From Clostridia bacterium (GTDB taxonomy: Bacteria > Bacillota_A > Clostridia > Oscillospirales > CAG-272): a stretch of 31,688 nt of DNA. Location: positions 1 through 31,688 of the forward strand of contig JAFTUD010000014.1 of NCBI GenBank assembly GCA_017466455.1. The letters are read 5' to 3'. A program made the position numbers and the translations under genes. The notes under the pieces are model-generated. The model was not told the origin of the DNA. It saw only the letters and a program-made list of their open reading frames with translations, and did no database searches. Below are positions 23,421-30,478 of this stretch, piece after piece (the stretch's first letter is position 1; every line of letters begins with the position of its first letter).

Positions 23421-25331
23421 TTACTCCTTTCGATTTTCGTCTTTGTCTTTTCGTCTTTTTATTAATTTTGCTATTACCTTAAAAGGTAACAGTAAAATTT
23501 GAATTATTAAGCTAATTAACCTTGCAGCAAATGATATGATATATGGAATGAACGGTGCAAAAATAAATATCAAAAGCAACAAAGTTACAATTAACACAAT
23601 ATAATCAATCCAACAACGACATTCTTCGCAATCTCCCTCGCAAAACAAGCAATTATCACCACAATCGCATTTAACATTATTAGGAGTTGTTGGAACGGTT
23701 ACTGATGAAACATAACTTGTTGGATCGTGAACAACTGCAAGAGTTGTATAAATTCCATTTTTATAAAATGTTACATCAATAATGTCAAAGTTTTGAATAG
23801 CAGTAGTCTTTGCAACAATTCCCTTAAACAAATCATCATTCATTTGAGTCCATGCATCACTGTTTAAAGAATTTGCTATACAGGATTCACCTATAATAGC
23901 AATATCATCATTACTCCAAGCGTAATATGGAGTAATAGAGTATGCCAAAATATATGTATCCTTATTTGATGTCAAATCATTTTGAATTTTCTCAGCTTCC
24001 AAAACCCCTACCTTGTATTTTTCTGCAAAAGCAGAAGAAGCTATAGCTTTATCAGCATAATCAACCAATTGAATAGCTTTATATGGAACTGCATCTGCCT
24101 CTTCCGTAGGACCACATATGCCCAAAGTAACAAGTTGCTTCCAAAAAGAATTAACCTGATAACTTTGAAGGATGTTTACATCTTTAGAATTAAAAGTAAC
24201 AGGATTATCATAATTTGTTCTATCCTCAGTCTCAAAAAGAGAATTATCCCAATTCTTTGTATTAAGATAATCTAACAATTCCTGAGAAGAAACAACTACC
24301 TTTTCTGTCTCTAAAACATCCTCAGCATAAAAGCAATAATTTAATCGAGGAACTTCAATCTCCTTCAAAGCACCACCAAATTCTTCTGTACTTGTTATAG
24401 GCCATTGATTTTTTTGATTCCACTCCAAAGAGTCATAATTAAAATGATATTTCCAAAAAAGCGTTTCACCAGTGTTTATACCTTCCCACAATATCGCATA
24501 AGGAAAGTCAGAAGAAACATCTTGACAAAGAATATCCTTAAACTTATTAACACGAGAAGCGTTATCAAGGACTAAAATAGGTGTGGTAAGTCTTTCAATC
24601 CACATAGCTTTAAGCGAATCGATATTTCCATAATTTTCTGTATAATCATTATCGATATTAAACCAAACACTTTGGATATCATAATACTTTCCAACCTCAG
24701 AGGACTGCACTCGATAGCTTGTATGATATGTATCAAAAGAAATCGTTTCAAAAGAATCAACCATACATTCAATACTACTTTCCTCAGAGCCATATCCCTT
24801 TGCATAACCTGTAAAAGTATATTTTTTAGCAATACTATAATCGCTAATGCCCTCAACAGTATCAAGTTCTATAGAAGAAACAAAATATCTTCTTGCATGT
24901 GGAAATAACTGATTATGTATATTACAAACAACACGATATTTAGTTATTAAACCATCTTCTGTTTGTGAACAATATTCAAGACCATATTTGCCAAAATTAA
25001 ATGGTTTACCCTCAGCATCGTATTGAATGCTGAATTGAAGCCTATTTTCGTTACTCTTTGCATTAAATTCAATTCCCTTAGGATTATAAACATACACATA
25101 AAGAGCAAAATCTGAGCTTGACATAGATGAATAAGCATACTCTGTAAAATACACAGATATATCCTTATCTAACTCAAAAAAGTCAGCGTATGTTTTATCT
25201 CCAAAATCATCTTCAATAGAAGAATAATCAAACGGATATTGCACCTTCTCGGAGGCAAAAACCACCGAGAAAGGCACAAGAAGCATAACCACAAAAATGA
25301 CCGAAAGAATTACACTCAAAAGTCTTTTCAT
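23421..25331 (-). CDS. Large secreted protein with Cys-rich juxtamembrane knob and C-terminal membrane anchor
   Basis: 636 residues. A Sec signal peptide ends near SVVFA-SE (about residue 26). About 530 residues of extracellular domain follow, rich in Tyr, Asp and Ser, with no fold I recognise. At about 555-580 is a Cys cluster (CDCGDNCLFCEGDCEECRCW), then two hydrophobic segments and a basic tail (KLIKRRKDKDENRKE). The topology (signal, long external domain, C-terminal anchor, positive end inside) resembles filamentous-phage pIII. Its start overlaps the 204-residue gene stop (ATGA), so the two are coupled. The function is inferred from topology only. Confidence 0.55.
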   Translation of the reverse strand: MKRLLSVILSVIFVVMLLVPFSVVFASEKVQYPFDYSSIEDDFGDKTYADFFELDKDISVYFTEYAYSSMSSSDFALYVYVYNPKGIEFNAKSNENRLQFSIQYDAEGKPFNFGKYGLEYCSQTEDGLITKYRVVCNIHNQLFPHARRYFVSSIELDTVEGISDYSIAKKYTFTGYAKGYGSEESSIECMVDSFETISFDTYHTSYRVQSSEVGKYYDIQSVWFNIDNDYTENYGNIDSLKAMWIERLTTPILVLDNASRVNKFKDILCQDVSSDFPYAILWEGINTGETLFWKYHFNYDSLEWNQKNQWPITSTEEFGGALKEIEVPRLNYCFYAEDVLETEKVVVSSQELLDYLNTKNWDNSLFETEDRTNYDNPVTFNSKDVNILQSYQVNSFWKQLVTLGICGPTEEADAVPYKAIQLVDYADKAIASSAFAEKYKVGVLEAEKIQNDLTSNKDTYILAYSITPYYAWSNDDIAIIGESCIANSLNSDAWTQMNDDLFKGIVAKTTAIQNFDIIDVTFYKNGIYTTLAVVHDPTSYVSSVTVPTTPNNVKCDCGDNCLFCEGDCEECRCWIDYIVLIVTLLLLIFIFAPFIPYIISFAARLISLIIQILLLPFKVIAKLIKRRKDKDENRKE

Positions 25332-25942
25332 GATTGCATACCTCCAAAATTAAGTTTTGAATCCGTCACAACACTCTCAACACCAAAAAATTGGTCAAAG
25401 TAAATCTCAGCAACATTTTTTCCATCAAAAGAAGTAATAACAGCCTTAAAATGAAGAGCCGAAAGATTAACCTCACTAAAAAGCGTTACGACCTTTTCGG
25501 GATTCGAACACTTAATAGCGTTTTCAACCGAAAAGCCCTCAGGAGCAACTATTGAAAAACCATGCTCATTCTTTTCAAGAGAAAAGTATGCATTGAAATT
25601 TTCTATTTCAGAAAAAGAAAGTGTTTTTATAGACTCTCCGAGCCTATATGTTACCTCTGCATCATCAGCGTTTGCAGGAACGATTTTAACTGAAAAATCC
25701 TCTTTTATAGGATCACCATTCTTTGCAAAATATTCAACTGTAAATGTCGCTTCTTGACCTGGAGAAAAATAAACAGAATTGCTTTTGCAAAAAGCACTTC
25801 CATCAGTATAAGCAACATTCATAGTATATTGCTTTTCGTTAACAACACCAAGCAAGGTAACAAGTCCAGCAAAGAGAAGTAAAAGAACAACCACATAAAT
25901 AATTACAAGCCCTTTTGATGGCTTCTTCTTATTAGCAGTCAT
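25328..25942 (-). CDS. N-terminally anchored extracytoplasmic protein, 204 residues
   Basis: A basic start (MTANKKKPSKG) leads into one TM helix (about 12-34), then a beta-rich domain outside the membrane. The C-terminus reads FGVESVVTDSKLNFGGMQS, which closely resembles the end of the 426-residue protein encoded 2 bases upstream. The final Gly-Gly is encoded by the GGAGG that serves as ribosome binding site for the next gene, so that part of the similarity may be constrained by translation. It overlaps the following gene by 4 bases. No family is recognised. In context it is a candidate virion or assembly component. Confidence 0.55.
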   Translation of the reverse strand: MTANKKKPSKGLVIIYVVVLLLLFAGLVTLLGVVNEKQYTMNVAYTDGSAFCKSNSVYFSPGQEATFTVEYFAKNGDPIKEDFSVKIVPANADDAEVTYRLGESIKTLSFSEIENFNAYFSLEKNEHGFSIVAPEGFSVENAIKCSNPEKVVTLFSEVNLSALHFKAVITSFDGKNVAEIYFDQFFGVESVVTDSKLNFGGMQS

Positions 25943-25944
25943 CT

Positions 25945-27225
25945 TTATTCACCCCCGAATGTTAAATTGTCATTTTCAATTTCTACAGACTCAACACCTA
26001 TATCAGCAATTGAGCCAACATGAACAGTAAAGTAATAAGAGCCTTGAAGACCGCCGCCAACATGAGCTACAGGAACATTGAACTGAAGAATAACATCCGT
26101 TCCGTTTTCCATAGCAGACTCAAACATTTTAACCAACACATCAGTTGGAACATCTTTCAAATCTCTTATAGCACTAATGGTTTTGTCATAAACCTCACTA
26201 TTTTCATCCCAACCATTATTGGCACCAAGAACAGGAACATCACAATAAACTCCAAATCTTGACCAAAACCAATCAACATCAAAAGTAACTGTAGAATAAT
26301 CATTGCGATTTTCTGCAATAGATTCATTCATATACCAAGAAGAACTAACAATCTCGTATTGCTTTGTTGAAGAATCATAAGCCTCAAATGTATAAGCAAA
26401 ATCTTCCTCTTTACCAGAGCCTTCAAGGTCGTAATCAAGGAAGAAAAGTCCATAAGAGAGTTCTTCAAGAGTAAGAGTATATGTATCTCCACCTACATAC
26501 TCAACCTTTACCTCACCACCGGGACCTGTTTTTCCGTTTTCGATAACAAATCCCTCGATATAATTATCGCCAGGAGTGAGTACAATATCCCCTATCTTAA
26601 TTTGAACACCAGTTACTGTTTGTAAATAATCAACAGTAATAGATGAATATGCCCCAGAATTATCTCTTGAAGTTACAGTAATCTTAATCTGCTCACCGAA
26701 TGGAGCAAGACAAGTAACAACGCACTCAAGAGAGCCATCAGAGACAGGAGACAAAGTAACATAATCGCTTACATTCTTGCCTGTAGCCCAAGTAGAATTA
26801 GCATTTACAAAAGAAATATGCCAATCCACCGCTTTATTACTTGCATATTCTGGCAAAACATTTGCCTTAATTGTAATGCCCTCAACCTCTGTTGAAGACA
26901 TAGCAGTCGCTCTTGTAAATGCCATATTAGTCATAGCATAAGCTTGTCCACTTACAAGAGCTTCACCTGTCGCAGTATCTACTGCAAGAGGCACCTCGTT
27001 TTCGACCTTTACAGTCAATCCACATTCAGCGCATAATCCATCTGCCTCTACTTTTTCGTGAACACACACAATAGAACATCTTTCACACGCTCCATTTGTA
27101 TAAGCATGACCGAATACACACTTCATATTAAGAACAGCTACCACTCCAGCTATAAGCATCAATAGCACTACAACGATTGCCATTATAACAAGCGGAGAAG
27201 CCTTCTTATCATTTATGTAATTCAT
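25945..27225 (-). CDS. N-terminally anchored protein with a Cys4-type ribbon and beta-rich ectodomain
   Basis: 426 residues. After a short cytoplasmic start and one TM helix (about 12-33) comes a Cys/His-rich stretch (CVFGHAYTNGACERCSIVC then CVHEKVEADGLCAECG), a pattern of paired CxxC knuckles that could bind zinc or form disulfides. The long remainder is beta-rich and Ig-like, with WHISFVNANSTW and VTVTSRDNSG-like strands. The C-terminus (IGVESVEIENDNLTFGGE) matches that of the next protein. It follows the 130-codon gene by 14 bases with an AAAGGAGA ribosome binding site. No family is assigned. Confidence 0.55.
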   Translation of the reverse strand: MNYINDKKASPLVIMAIVVVLLMLIAGVVAVLNMKCVFGHAYTNGACERCSIVCVHEKVEADGLCAECGLTVKVENEVPLAVDTATGEALVSGQAYAMTNMAFTRATAMSSTEVEGITIKANVLPEYASNKAVDWHISFVNANSTWATGKNVSDYVTLSPVSDGSLECVVTCLAPFGEQIKITVTSRDNSGAYSSITVDYLQTVTGVQIKIGDIVLTPGDNYIEGFVIENGKTGPGGEVKVEYVGGDTYTLTLEELSYGLFFLDYDLEGSGKEEDFAYTFEAYDSSTKQYEIVSSSWYMNESIAENRNDYSTVTFDVDWFWSRFGVYCDVPVLGANNGWDENSEVYDKTISAIRDLKDVPTDVLVKMFESAMENGTDVILQFNVPVAHVGGGLQGSYYFTVHVGSIADIGVESVEIENDNLTFGGE

Positions 27226-27239
27226 AAACTATTCTCCTT

Positions 27240-27632
27240 TCATTTTTTGTTTTTTCCATAAATATTTGGATAACTACGTTCTAACGCAGCGTTAAAAAAA
27301 TCGTTCACATCAAAAGATGTTTCACGAGATTCAAGTCGTTCCTTATCAGCTTCTGCCCATTCTTCAAGATATCTTTGGTCCTGAGAATATGCTGTTATTC
27401 CTTTTTGATGTTTGAAAAAAGCCAAATTATTAACAACCTCATTTGCATAAGGATATTTTTTCTTGAATTCCTTATACCATTTTTCTTTAACACGCACATT
27501 TTTCCGTTCGCCTATAGATATCATCTTCTCGACGGGCTTTTTTTCAGACTTATATGATGCATTCTTGCCCCTCGAATAGCCTATTCTATACGCCATTTTT
27601 TCTTTTTTACTTTTAAAGCCTATTTTAATCAC
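27240..27632 (-). CDS. Stand-alone copy of the initiator's C-terminal domain
   Basis: 130 residues from a GTG. Residues ~45-128 align along their whole length with the C-terminus of the winged-helix initiator (30677-31456): NVRV(K/R), then YxxFKxxY, ITA, then YLxEWAxxDKER, then SFDV(N/D)D(F/L)F(N/E)AAL and RSY. A helical DNA-binding or partner-binding domain used by replication initiators is likely, so this protein may compete with or regulate the initiator. The start is uncertain: AGGGGGTGAT overlaps the GTG and would be best spaced for an in-frame ATA 9 bases further, while an ATG (MAYRIGY) follows at codon 13. It heads the downstream half of the late operon. Confidence 0.6.
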   Translation of the reverse strand: MIKIGFKSKKEKMAYRIGYSRGKNASYKSEKKPVEKMISIGERKNVRVKEKWYKEFKKKYPYANEVVNNLAFFKHQKGITAYSQDQRYLEEWAEADKERLESRETSFDVNDFFNAALERSYPNIYGKNKK

Positions 27633-27646
27633 CCCCTAAAGTGAAA

Positions 27647-27685
27647 GAAAGCAAGAGCGAAAATGCCCTTGCTTTCCGTTTTTTT
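27647..27685 (+). terminator. Hairpin upstream of the 130-codon gene, terminator-like on the plus strand
   Basis: GAAAGCAAGAGC (27647-27658) and GCCCTTGCTTTC (27665-27676) form a 12-bp stem with one wobble pair. A seven-T run follows on the plus strand. In the minus-strand message the same hairpin lies just before the start of the 130-codon gene. Confidence 0.65.
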
Positions 27686-27714
27686 ACGAAATCGGAATTT
27701 TCAGAAAATTACTA

Positions 27715-27743
27715 TTGACAAATTGAGAAATAAATGATAAAAT
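27715..27743 (+). promoter_or_regulatory. Plus-strand consensus promoter inside the minus-strand operon
   Basis: TTGACA (27715-27720) and TAAAAT (27738-27743) are separated by exactly 17 bases. It points against all neighbouring genes and has no protein gene downstream. It would drive the structured RNA at 27750-27849. Confidence 0.8.
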
Positions 27744-27749
27744 ATGATT

Positions 27750-27849
27750 TAGGCAAGTATTTAGTGCTTGCACCTACCGGCGAACACCGGAATTGCATAA
27801 GGTGGTCAATCCTTATGACACACGCTGAGTTTTTACTCAGCGTTTTTTC
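27750..27849 (+). ncRNA. Predicted ~100-nt small RNA with four hairpins, antisense to the late operon
   Basis: The RNA would start about 7 bases after the -10 and end at a T run (27843-27848). It folds into successive hairpins: GCAAG/CTTGC (27753-27757/27767-27771); CCGG/CCGG with a CGAACA loop (27777-27790); CATAAGG/CCTTATG (27796-27802/27811-27817); and the terminator ACGCTGAGT/ACTCAGCGT (27822-27830/27835-27843) with a TTTT loop. No ribosome binding site and frame of its own is convincing. It is antisense to the intercistronic part of the late message and to the last codons of the MazF-like gene. I do not recognise an RNA family. Confidence 0.65.
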
Positions 27850-28366
27850 TTTGCCTAAAACTCTCAATCTTTTTAGAATTTTCAGGTGCAGGTTTAGAGT
27901 GGAAAAGCACCGTACGTGTTATCTTTTCTAAATCCTCCGCAGAAACATCTTCATCAGGATTATTTGCACGGAATTTCTCATTGAGAACAATCGAATTACC
28001 CTCATTATCTTCAATTTCAACAAAATGCTTAAAATACGACTGCCCTTGCTGATAATTCGGCAAATGCGTTCTATTTCTACCTTTTGTTGTAGATAAAGGA
28101 ACAACGGCCAATTCATCACGATTATTCTTTTCTATTACAACAACAGGACGCTCTTTGTTTTCTTTAAGATCATTCTCGTGCGGCAAATATTCATCATATG
28201 TAGATAAAGTCATTCCGAGCCTGATTCCCTTAGCCCAAACAGGCTTTTTCTTCTTTACATTACTACTTTTCTTTCCCTTTTCAGCCTTAGCTTTTTTAGC
28301 ATAATATATTGCAATAACCTTTTTCTGCGCTTCCGATTTACATTTGAATTTTCGTTTATTAGACAT
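27833..28366 (-). CDS. MazF/PemK-fold-like protein with a basic N-terminal extension
   Basis: 177 residues. The first ~45 residues are Lys-rich. The core KGIRLGM, then ERPVVVIEKNNRDELAVVPL and STTKGRNRTHLPNY resembles the beta-barrel of MazF/PemK-type endoribonucleases (RPVVVI and VVPLS are the typical strands). The C-terminal part has FRANNPDEDVSAEDLEKI. No separate protein antitoxin gene is adjacent, while a small RNA gene converges on its 3' end and its terminator overlaps the last codons. It could be a toxin or a phage RNase controlling late messages. The start is supported mainly by coupling, 2 bases after the preceding stop. Confidence 0.5.
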   Translation of the reverse strand: MSNKRKFKCKSEAQKKVIAIYYAKKAKAEKGKKSSNVKKKKPVWAKGIRLGMTLSTYDEYLPHENDLKENKERPVVVIEKNNRDELAVVPLSTTKGRNRTHLPNYQQGQSYFKHFVEIEDNEGNSIVLNEKFRANNPDEDVSAEDLEKITRTVLFHSKPAPENSKKIESFRQRKNAE

Positions 28367-28368
28367 AA

Positions 28369-28728
28369 TTACTTCGCTTTCTTATGAGAACGAAGATATT
28401 CTTTGGCTTCCTTACCCTTGAGCTTTTTATACTCTTTAGTTTCGTCAGCGCTTAAATTAGCACCTTTTGCCATTCGATGTTTATAAGCCTTAGCGCTATC
28501 CTTTTGAGCGTCAAGATAACCTGCACGAAAAGCGCGAGCCTCTTTACTGAGTTTAATGGGGTTATTATTTTCATCAAGATAAGCTTCACCGGCCGTTGAA
28601 CTTCGATTACCACTCTTCAATTCACAAGCAAACTTTTCTGCTCTTTCAGACGGCGTAAGATATGTAAACAACTTACCAGTTTTCTCGTTTGTATAAGTTC
28701 TCTCTTCACGAGATTTAAATTTTGCCAT
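28369..28728 (-). CDS. Basic hypothetical protein of the late operon
   Basis: 119 residues, strongly basic and mostly helical. A recognisable block is LSKEARAFRAGYLDAQKDSAKAY, followed by HRMAKGANLSADETKEYKKL and a Lys-rich tail. No TM or signal is present. Composition suggests nucleic-acid binding. Its place between the candidate ssDNA-binding protein and the MazF-like protein suggests a role in DNA handling, which is an inference. A strong AAAGGAG ribosome binding site precedes the ATG. Confidence 0.55.
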   Translation of the reverse strand: MAKFKSREERTYTNEKTGKLFTYLTPSERAEKFACELKSGNRSSTAGEAYLDENNNPIKLSKEARAFRAGYLDAQKDSAKAYKHRMAKGANLSADETKEYKKLKGKEAKEYLRSHKKAK

Positions 28729-28762
28729 AAACGACTCCTTTTTCTTTATTTCGCATTAGCGA

Positions 28763-29149
28763 TTATTGTCGAAGGATAAACTTAAATTTAGCCTTGTCTG
28801 AATCCTTATCGGGCTTTACCTTCAAATCGAATTCTTCGCCGGTTGTGGGATCCTTTGAAAATACGGTATAGGTCTCGAATTTAACGATATCACCATCTTC
28901 GTTTTTCATTTCGCCCTTCTCAACACGAAGGTCACAAGCGATAGCTCCATCATAAATGATATCAAGGACCTCAAAGCCGCCCTTATCCTTTGGAACAACC
29001 TTTGCCTTTACCTCACGACCTCTAACAGTTCCCTTGAGATAATATGTAAATCCAGGCTTTCCTGTTTTCTTACTCACATATGGCTCTCTTTCGATTTTCA
29101 AAACTCTATCAACAGCCTCTTCAACCTTTGCTTCTTTCTTTTCTGACAT
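28763..29149 (-). CDS. Candidate ssDNA-binding protein (gpV-like role), first gene of the late operon
   Basis: 128 residues, cytoplasmic, with alternating charged beta strands: TYYLKGTVRGREVKAKVVPK, then GFEVLDIIYDGAIACDLRVEK, and VKFETYTVFSKDPTTGEEFD near the C-terminus. Size, strand-rich character and the place before morphogenesis genes fit an OB-fold ssDNA-binding protein such as filamentous-phage gpV, but sequence identity to that family is not evident by eye. It begins the late operon directly downstream of the iteron array and the structured leader. A different small DNA-binding or regulatory protein is possible. Confidence 0.45.
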   Translation of the reverse strand: MSEKKEAKVEEAVDRVLKIEREPYVSKKTGKPGFTYYLKGTVRGREVKAKVVPKDKGGFEVLDIIYDGAIACDLRVEKGEMKNEDGDIVKFETYTVFSKDPTTGEEFDLKVKPDKDSDKAKFKFILRQ

Positions 29150-29213
29150 TTCTTTTTTACCTTTATCCCTTCTTTTGATTTTTTTGCTCTCACCGAGCTA
29201 ATTCAATTTTCCC

Positions 29214-29297
29214 TGTAGCACTTTTAATTCGGCATTGTGCCGGTGCGACACTCTTTGATGCGTGCACTCATCGTTTCGTCGCTATATCCTTGCTACA
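29214..29297 (-). promoter_or_regulatory. Multi-branched foldable segment upstream of the late operon
   Basis: Nested inverted repeats close a multi-branch fold. TGTAGCA (29214-29220) pairs with TGCTACA (29291-29297). Inside are CGGCA/TGCCG (29230-29242) and GCGAC/GTCGC (29245-29249/29278-29282), the latter capped by GATG/CATC (29257-29272). It is non-coding and lies 65 bases before the candidate ssDNA-binding gene. It could be an mRNA leader, an origin or a packaging signal. Confidence 0.5.
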
Positions 29298-29320
29298 ACA
29301 TAACGATAGCAGAAATAAAA

Positions 29321-29404
29321 CCGACATTTCGCCGACATTTCGCCGACAACTTTTTAAAAAAACCGACAAAACACCGACATTTCACCGACAACTTTTCAAA
29401 AAAA
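29321..29404. repeat. Iteron array: two 42-bp units, six CCGACA boxes
   Basis: CCGACA begins at 29321, 29332, 29343, 29363, 29374 and 29385, giving spacings of 11, 11, 20, 11 and 11. Each set of three ends with ACTTTT, T or C, and seven A, so the array is two tandem 42-bp units. One helical turn between boxes places them on one DNA face. It lies between the early-operon terminator and the late operon. Confidence 0.85.
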
Positions 29405-29407
29405 TTA

Positions 29408-29439
29408 AAATGGCAAGAACAAAATCTTGCCATTTTTTT
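29408..29439. terminator. Bidirectional terminator ending the early operon
   Basis: AAATGGCAAGA (29408-29418) and TCTTGCCATTT (29425-29435) form an 11-bp stem with T runs on both sides. It abuts the stop codon of the sigma-like regulator gene. Confidence 0.9.
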
Positions 29440-29732
29440 CAATTTTGAATATTCACAAAAAACCCTACAAGCTCACTATGTAATCTTTCAACTGTTCTTT
29501 TCGCATAAGATAATTCAATAGATGCTTGAAACTGACTTTTTCCTTTACGATAAATCAAATCATAAACATTGAAATATGTAGTTGGAGCTTCAAGAACAAG
29601 CCTATCATACTTTTCTGCATTTGTTTTTATTCTTTGCACAAAATCATCCATCTTAGCTCTATCAAAAAAGCCTTTTCTTGAATAATATTGCTTAACATCC
29701 TTAAGTTCCTCACGAACTTGGTCAATAGTCAT
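29439..29732 (-). CDS. Sigma-region-4/ArpU-like helix-turn-helix regulator
   Basis: 97 residues from the ATG at 29732, chosen because GGAGGG is correctly spaced for it and too close to an in-frame GTG two codons earlier. The C-terminal half (YDLIYRKGKSQFQASIELSY, then AKRTVERLHSEL) is the helix-turn-helix pattern of sigma-70 region 4 and of phage late-transcription activators of the ArpU/RinA/DUF1492 type. It is the last gene of the early operon. Its stop is followed by a terminator and then by the iteron array in front of the late operon. It is therefore a good candidate for the switch that turns on late genes. Confidence 0.62.
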   Translation of the reverse strand: MTIDQVREELKDVKQYYSRKGFFDRAKMDDFVQRIKTNAEKYDRLVLEAPTTYFNVYDLIYRKGKSQFQASIELSYAKRTVERLHSELVGFFVNIQN

Positions 29733-29744
29733 ACACACCCTCCT

Positions 29745-29975
29745 TTATAACTGTGCTGTCTTATCAGCAAAATAAAGAATCTTTTCCTCAAAGTTATACT
29801 CTTTGCTTATTATTTTTATTAATTCCTTACAAGAATATCTAAACGGCAAATCCAAAGCAAAAGAATGTCGAGAAAACCCAATAGAATGAGCAGTACACAC
29901 AGGAGGAGGACAAGGAGGAAGCCTTTTAGCAAGTTTAATATATTTTCTTTCTAAAAGTTTATCAATCAATTTCAC
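29745..29975 (-). CDS. Small hypothetical protein with a Pro/Cys-rich centre
   Basis: 76 residues from a GTG at 29975, preferred because GGGGTGAT lies 7 bases upstream. A longer frame from a TTG at 30017 would overlap the preceding gene by 38 bases. It reads KLIDKLLERKYIKLAKRLPP, then CPPPVCTAHSIGFSRHSFAL and a mixed C-terminus. No domain is recognised. The PPCPPPVC motif and a following His could form a metal site. It lies 12 bases before the sigma-like regulator gene in the early operon. Confidence 0.45.
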   Translation of the reverse strand: MKLIDKLLERKYIKLAKRLPPCPPPVCTAHSIGFSRHSFALDLPFRYSCKELIKIISKEYNFEEKILYFADKTAQL

Positions 29976-29979
29976 TTTA

Positions 29980-30207
29980 TCACCCCAATAATACTTTTTT
30001 AGCCGATTCTTCATCAAAAAAAACGCTTTTGCCTATATCATCTGCGAAAAAAAGAAATCCCTCTTCAGTAGAGTAGAGAACTACAAGCTCTCTTGTTTTT
30101 TTACGCCTATAAATTGTTGCATCATGAACTGAATATTCTTTGATTTTCAATTCGTCATCACAATCAAAGTCAAGACTATAGACCTTATCAACAAAATCAA
30201 CTATCAT
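29980..30207 (-). CDS. Small hypothetical protein, early operon
   Basis: 75 residues from the ATG at 30207 (MIVDFVDKVYSLDFDCDDEL), which overlaps the previous gene's end by 11 bases. A longer frame starting inside that gene is a shadow. The rest is beta-rich (TIYRRKKTRELVVLYSTEEG, FLFFADDIGKSVFFDEES) and resembles other short phage proteins without known function. No TM or catalytic motif is visible. Confidence 0.5.
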   Translation of the reverse strand: MIVDFVDKVYSLDFDCDDELKIKEYSVHDATIYRRKKTRELVVLYSTEEGFLFFADDIGKSVFFDEESAKKVLLG

Positions 30208-30478
30208 TTTTTTCACCCAAACAACGCTTTTTAACTTTATCATAAACATCCTTTGATATGACCACCGAACCTGGAAGAAGATTTGTAAAAATTTCTTTAT
30301 CAAAAATTTCAAAAACCTCAACATAAGCCTTAGCCTTTATATCTTCCTCTCTTTGAACAAGACCCTCAAGCCTGTCCGCTACCTCATCAAATAAGATATG
30401 ATGAAATCCAACGCAAGCTCCGTTAGTCGTTCCGTGCTTCCTGCACTCTATAATTAAATCCTTTATGCTTTTAGGCAT
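30197..30478 (-). CDS. Small hypothetical protein, early operon
   Basis: 93 residues, mixed alpha/beta and slightly acidic. It starts MPKSIKDLIIECRKHGTTNG after a strong GGAGGTG ribosome binding site within the end of the Cys-rich gene. A helical central part (FDEVADRLEGLVQREEDIKA) might mediate oligomerisation. No family is recognised. It overlaps both neighbours by a few bases, the usual sign of translational coupling in compact phage operons. Confidence 0.5.
   Translation of the reverse strand: MPKSIKDLIIECRKHGTTNGACVGFHHILFDEVADRLEGLVQREEDIKAKAYVEVFEIFDKEIFTNLLPGSVVISKDVYDKVKKRCLGEKNDS

Noticed and set aside
27750..27849. Assignment of the small RNA to a known family such as a riboswitch, 6S RNA or a type III antitoxin
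   Set aside because: It lacks tandem repeats, has no downstream gene on its strand, and no known consensus was recognised by eye.
27734..27931. A 65-codon plus-strand frame across the small RNA
   Set aside because: It begins within the -10 box, has no ribosome binding site, crosses the terminator and lies antisense to a real gene.
29237..29521. Plus-strand frame across the iterons
   Set aside because: It covers the repeats, terminator and the end of the regulator gene, and has no ribosome binding site.
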